64,000 bases of DNA from Zhihengliuella sp. ISTPL4. GTDB taxonomy: Bacteria > Actinomycetota > Actinomycetes > Actinomycetales > Microbacteriaceae. Below are positions 61,659-64,000 of this stretch, in pieces. A model generated the notes under the pieces. The model had not been told where the DNA came from. It ran no database searches and saw only the letters and a program-made list of their open reading frames with translations. The stretch spans positions 1,890,727-1,954,726 of the forward strand of contig NZ_CP025422.1 of assembly GCF_002848265.1 (NCBI RefSeq), read 5' to 3'. Every line of letters starts with the position of its first letter. Position 1 is the stretch's first letter. A program made the translations under genes and the position numbers.

Positions 61659-62705
61659 TCAGGGGACGATGACGGCGCGTCCGCGGATGCTGTTCGACGC
61701 GAGGTCCTCGTAGGCCTTCGGGCCGTCGTCGAGCGTATAGCTCTCGGTCTGGACGTGGATCTTGCCCGCGCGGGCGAGGTCCAGCACCTCGATCAGTTCG
61801 GCGCGTGAGCCCCAGTAGGGAATGCGCACGGCGGCGTCGTAGGCGATCGAGCCGAAGCCGAGCGTCATGCTGCCCCCGCCGATACCCACGATCGTGATGT
61901 CGGCCTCGAGCGCGGCGACGCTCTGCGCCAGGGCGATCGTCGGGTTCGCTCCGACGAAGTCGAACACGGCGTTCGCGCCGAGGCCACCCGTGAGCTCGCG
62001 GATCTTCTCGGCCGCCGACGCATCGCTGATCAGCACGTGATCGGCGCCCACCTCGGTGGCGAGCTTCAGCTTCTCGTCGTTCACGTCGAGGGCGATGACG
62101 GTGGCACCCGAGATGGCCTTGAGGATCTGGATGCCGACGTGGCCGAGACCGCCGGTGCCGATCACGACGGCGAACGTGCCGGCGCCGAGCTTCGGAAGCG
62201 AGTTCTTGATCGCGTGGTACGGGGTGAGGCCCGCATCGGTCAGCGAGACGTTCTGTACGGGGTCGAGGTCACCGAGCGGCACGAGGTGACGAGCATCGTC
62301 GACGATCATGTACTCGGCCATCGACCCCTGGCTGCCCAGCCCCGGGGGACGGATGCCCTCAGCGGCGGCGTTCGTGCAGTAGTTCTCCTTGCCCATCGAG
62401 CAGTTGTGGCAGCGGCCACAGCCCCACGGACCGTAGACGGCCACGGCGTCCCCGACCTTCAGCGTCGAGTCGACGCCTTCGCCGATCTCGTGCACGACGC
62501 CGGCACCTTCGTGTCCGAGCGTCAACGGCAGCGGGTAGCCCTGCTCGTGGTAGTCCTTCTCGGGGAGTCCCATGACGTAGTCGTCGGAGTGGCAGACACC
62601 ACCCGCGGTGATCTTGAGCAAGACCTGTCCGGGGCCAGGCTTCGGAATCGGGATGTCGACCACCACGGGGGGCTTGCCGATCTCGACGTAGCGGAGAGCT
62701 TTCAT
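61659..62705 (-). CDS. Zinc-dependent alcohol dehydrogenase (AdhP-like)
   Basis: A 348-residue medium-chain dehydrogenase. Catalytic zinc ligands are Cys in GVCHSDDY (about residue 38) and His in LGHEGAGVVHEIG. The structural zinc has the Cys cluster CGRCHNCSMGKENYC (about 92-106). The coenzyme motif is GTGGLGHVGIQ, with an acidic residue that favours NAD. ATG at 62705 (MKALRYVE) is preferred to the ATG two codons upstream. Likely ethanol or other primary alcohol oxidation. Confidence 0.92.
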   Translation of the reverse strand: MKALRYVEIGKPPVVVDIPIPKPGPGQVLLKITAGGVCHSDDYVMGLPEKDYHEQGYPLPLTLGHEGAGVVHEIGEGVDSTLKVGDAVAVYGPWGCGRCHNCSMGKENYCTNAAAEGIRPPGLGSQGSMAEYMIVDDARHLVPLGDLDPVQNVSLTDAGLTPYHAIKNSLPKLGAGTFAVVIGTGGLGHVGIQILKAISGATVIALDVNDEKLKLATEVGADHVLISDASAAEKIRELTGGLGANAVFDFVGANPTIALAQSVAALEADITIVGIGGGSMTLGFGSIAYDAAVRIPYWGSRAELIEVLDLARAGKIHVQTESYTLDDGPKAYEDLASNSIRGRAVIVP

Positions 62706-62841
62706 GAGCATCTTCTTTCTGGCGTCGAGAGGTCTGCCGCGCGGTGCGGAGGCGGGGGCTCTCGAAACCGTCCCTTCCAGTATCCGCCCGATTCATCGTG
62801 ATCAAACCGTTGCATTCGTTACCTCGCCGTTATACAGTGAT

Positions 62842-62943
62842 CGCACGGTGAATGTTTGCTGTGGCATCCACCGCATGTGATTGCAGGACACTCTTGGTGC
62901 AAGGGACAAGGGCCGGTCGGGAGCCTCTCCGACCGGCCCTTTA
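62842..62943 (+). ncRNA. Candidate small RNA with promoter and intrinsic terminator
   Basis: TATACA (62831-62836) with TTGCAT 15 bases upstream could start a transcript near 62842. It would end at a 13-bp hairpin (62908-62942, loop GAGCCTCT) closed by a short T-run. The frame from 62852 is open through into the MarR gene but has no Shine-Dalgarno and no protein likeness. The MarR gene has its own -10 box downstream of the terminator. This is only a proposal. Confidence 0.4.
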
Positions 62944-62965
62944 CTGCGCCCGGTACTCTGTGAGG

Positions 62966-63394
62966 ATGACCGATCGGAAGCTCGCGCTGGAGGCCTGGGA
63001 AAGCCTGTTCCGCGCGCAGCACGAACTGTTCACCGAGATGTCGGCGGACTTCGACCACGGTGACATCACGCAGGCCGAGTACGACGTCTTGCTCACCGTC
63101 ACGCGGGCGCCCGACATGACCGCTCGGCTGCGCGACATCACCGCCAACATGCTCATCAGCCAGCCGAGCGTCTCCCGGCTCGTCGACCGGATGGTGACGC
63201 GCGGACTGGTCGCGAAGTGCGCCGACCCGGACGACGGTCGCGGCGCCCTGATCCGCGCGACGGACGAAGGCGCCCGGGCGTTCCGCGCGCTCGCCACGGT
63301 GCACGGCCGGTCGATCGCCGACCGGATGTCGCGGCTCGACGACGACGAACTGCGACTGCTGCGCGACCTCGCGGAGAAGCTCCGCACCCGCTGA
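62966..63394 (+). CDS. MarR-family transcriptional regulator
   Basis: A 142-residue regulator with ITQAEYDVLLTVTRAPDM and NMLISQPSVSRLVDRMVTRG as recognition region, and DPDDGRGALIRATDEGARAF as wing. ATG at 62966 is exactly six bases after TACTCT (62954-62959); the spacer also reads GTGAGG. It is divergent in layout from the alcohol dehydrogenase, so it may control that gene or its own. Confidence 0.92.
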   Translation: MTDRKLALEAWESLFRAQHELFTEMSADFDHGDITQAEYDVLLTVTRAPDMTARLRDITANMLISQPSVSRLVDRMVTRGLVAKCADPDDGRGALIRATDEGARAFRALATVHGRSIADRMSRLDDDELRLLRDLAEKLRTR

Positions 63395-63561
63395 CGCACT
63401 CCCTCCACAGGCGGGGTGGCGGGAGGAACGTCCACCGATACCAGCATGATGGCGTCTGACGCGGTGGCGGGGGTCTCTTTTCTGGCAGGGTGGTTGCGAA
63501 CGCCCACATCGACCGTGGGCATATCGGACCGCCCCCTCGGGGGGAACCAGGGAGGTCATCC

Positions 63562-64000
63562 ATGGAGATCGCCGGAATCGTCGGCATCCTCATCATCATC
63601 GGCATCGCGGTCGTCGCTGCGATCGTCGTCCTGCTGATCCTGCTGCTGTTCGCGCGCAGCTGGATCAAGGTGGCTCGAGCGGACGAAGCGCTCGTCATCT
63701 CCGGACGCAAGCAGAAAGTGCAGCGCGCGGTGGTGTCGGCGGACGGAACGAGCAGCTCCGAGATGTCGGAGTCGCCCGTCACCGTGATCGTGAACGGGAA
63801 GTCGCTCGTCAACCCGATCACGCAGCGTCACGAGATCATCTCCCTGCGGTCCCGCCAGGTGTCGCTCAACGCCGAGGCGCAGTCGCTCGACAACGTGACG
63901 CTCAACGTGGACGGCGTCGCGATCGTCAAGATCGGCTCCGACCCGCTGCTGGTCCGCCGCGCCGCCGAGCGCTTCGCCTCCCAGGACAAGGCCATCGAGC
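63562..64000 (+). CDS. SPFH/flotillin-like membrane protein, 3' truncated
   Basis: ATG at 63562 with GGGAGG seven bases before it; 146 codons are visible before the right window edge. Residues about 3-32 form one membrane helix (LIIIGIAVVAAIVVLLILLL). Then comes an SPFH start, WIKVARADEALVISGRKQKV, and a region with TLNVDGVAIVKIG and RRAAERFASQDKAIE, as in flotillins. Flotillins organise membrane domains. The rest of the gene lies outside the window. Confidence 0.85.
   Translation, partial: MEIAGIVGILIIIGIAVVAAIVVLLILLLFARSWIKVARADEALVISGRKQKVQRAVVSADGTSSSEMSESPVTVIVNGKSLVNPITQRHEIISLRSRQVSLNAEAQSLDNVTLNVDGVAIVKIGSDPLLVRRAAERFASQDKAIE

Overview
This is a 64 kb piece of a high-GC actinobacterial chromosome, most likely Microbacteriaceae (a Microbacterium-like organism). 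This is inferred from base composition, DrrAB-type and siderophore ABC systems, a bS22-type mini-protein gene, translational leaders and many promoters with the -10 box six bases before the start codon. No tRNA, rRNA, CRISPR array, transposase or prophage was seen. Both ends cut genes: an ABC solute-binding protein on the left and an SPFH/flotillin-like protein on the right.

Layout. 1-3537: polyamine/phosphonate/iron-type ABC importer. 3637-6033: polar amino-acid ABC importer. 6176-7554: Dabb, glutaredoxin-like and rhodanese proteins, the bS22 mini-protein and a small HTH protein. 7630-11784: cyclase-family enzyme, a TetR regulator divergent from a DrrAB exporter, and an ArsR regulator. 11889-16394: KtrB/KtrA-type potassium uptake and a second ABC exporter. 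16600-30213: housekeeping and repair genes (proC, CDF transporter, tadA, upp, a 1159-residue nuclease-helicase, nadE, a nucleosidase, sbcCD). 30253-32508: a leaderless Cys-rich leader peptide, a winged-helix protein, an AlkA-like glycosylase and a small membrane protein. 32516-37203: a siderophore uptake and utilisation locus with a DtxR/IdeR-type iron box. 37235-40725: VOC proteins, rtcB behind a terminator-bearing leader, and an NmrA-like protein. 40747-48426: a catabolic cluster of NCS1 permease, hydantoinase/oxoprolinase, three tandem DUF917 proteins and a PucR regulator. 48635-53593: thrC, an Erm-type methyltransferase with leader peptide and attenuator, a two-component system and a small multidrug export protein. 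53632-64000: a ureohydrolase with a changed metal ligand, a CNNM/CorC protein, TerC behind a yybP-ykoY-type riboswitch, a short AspRS behind a translational T-box, GntR, TetR and MarR regulators with reductases, and the SPFH gene.

The most interesting content is regulatory RNA. There is an aspartate T-box that would sequester the aspS Shine-Dalgarno, an erm leader with alternative pairings, a leaderless polycysteine leader, a manganese-riboswitch candidate, an attenuator-like terminator before rtcB, and a possible small RNA at 62842-62943. Two 78-base nested palindromes 45 kb apart, and a tandem pair of 25-bp hairpins, look like dispersed intergenic repeats. The DUF917/hydantoinase cluster is the best candidate for an undescribed pathway.

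The longest stretch without a protein gene is 56966-57322 (357 bases), which holds the riboswitch and the T-box. All other gaps are under 300 bases.
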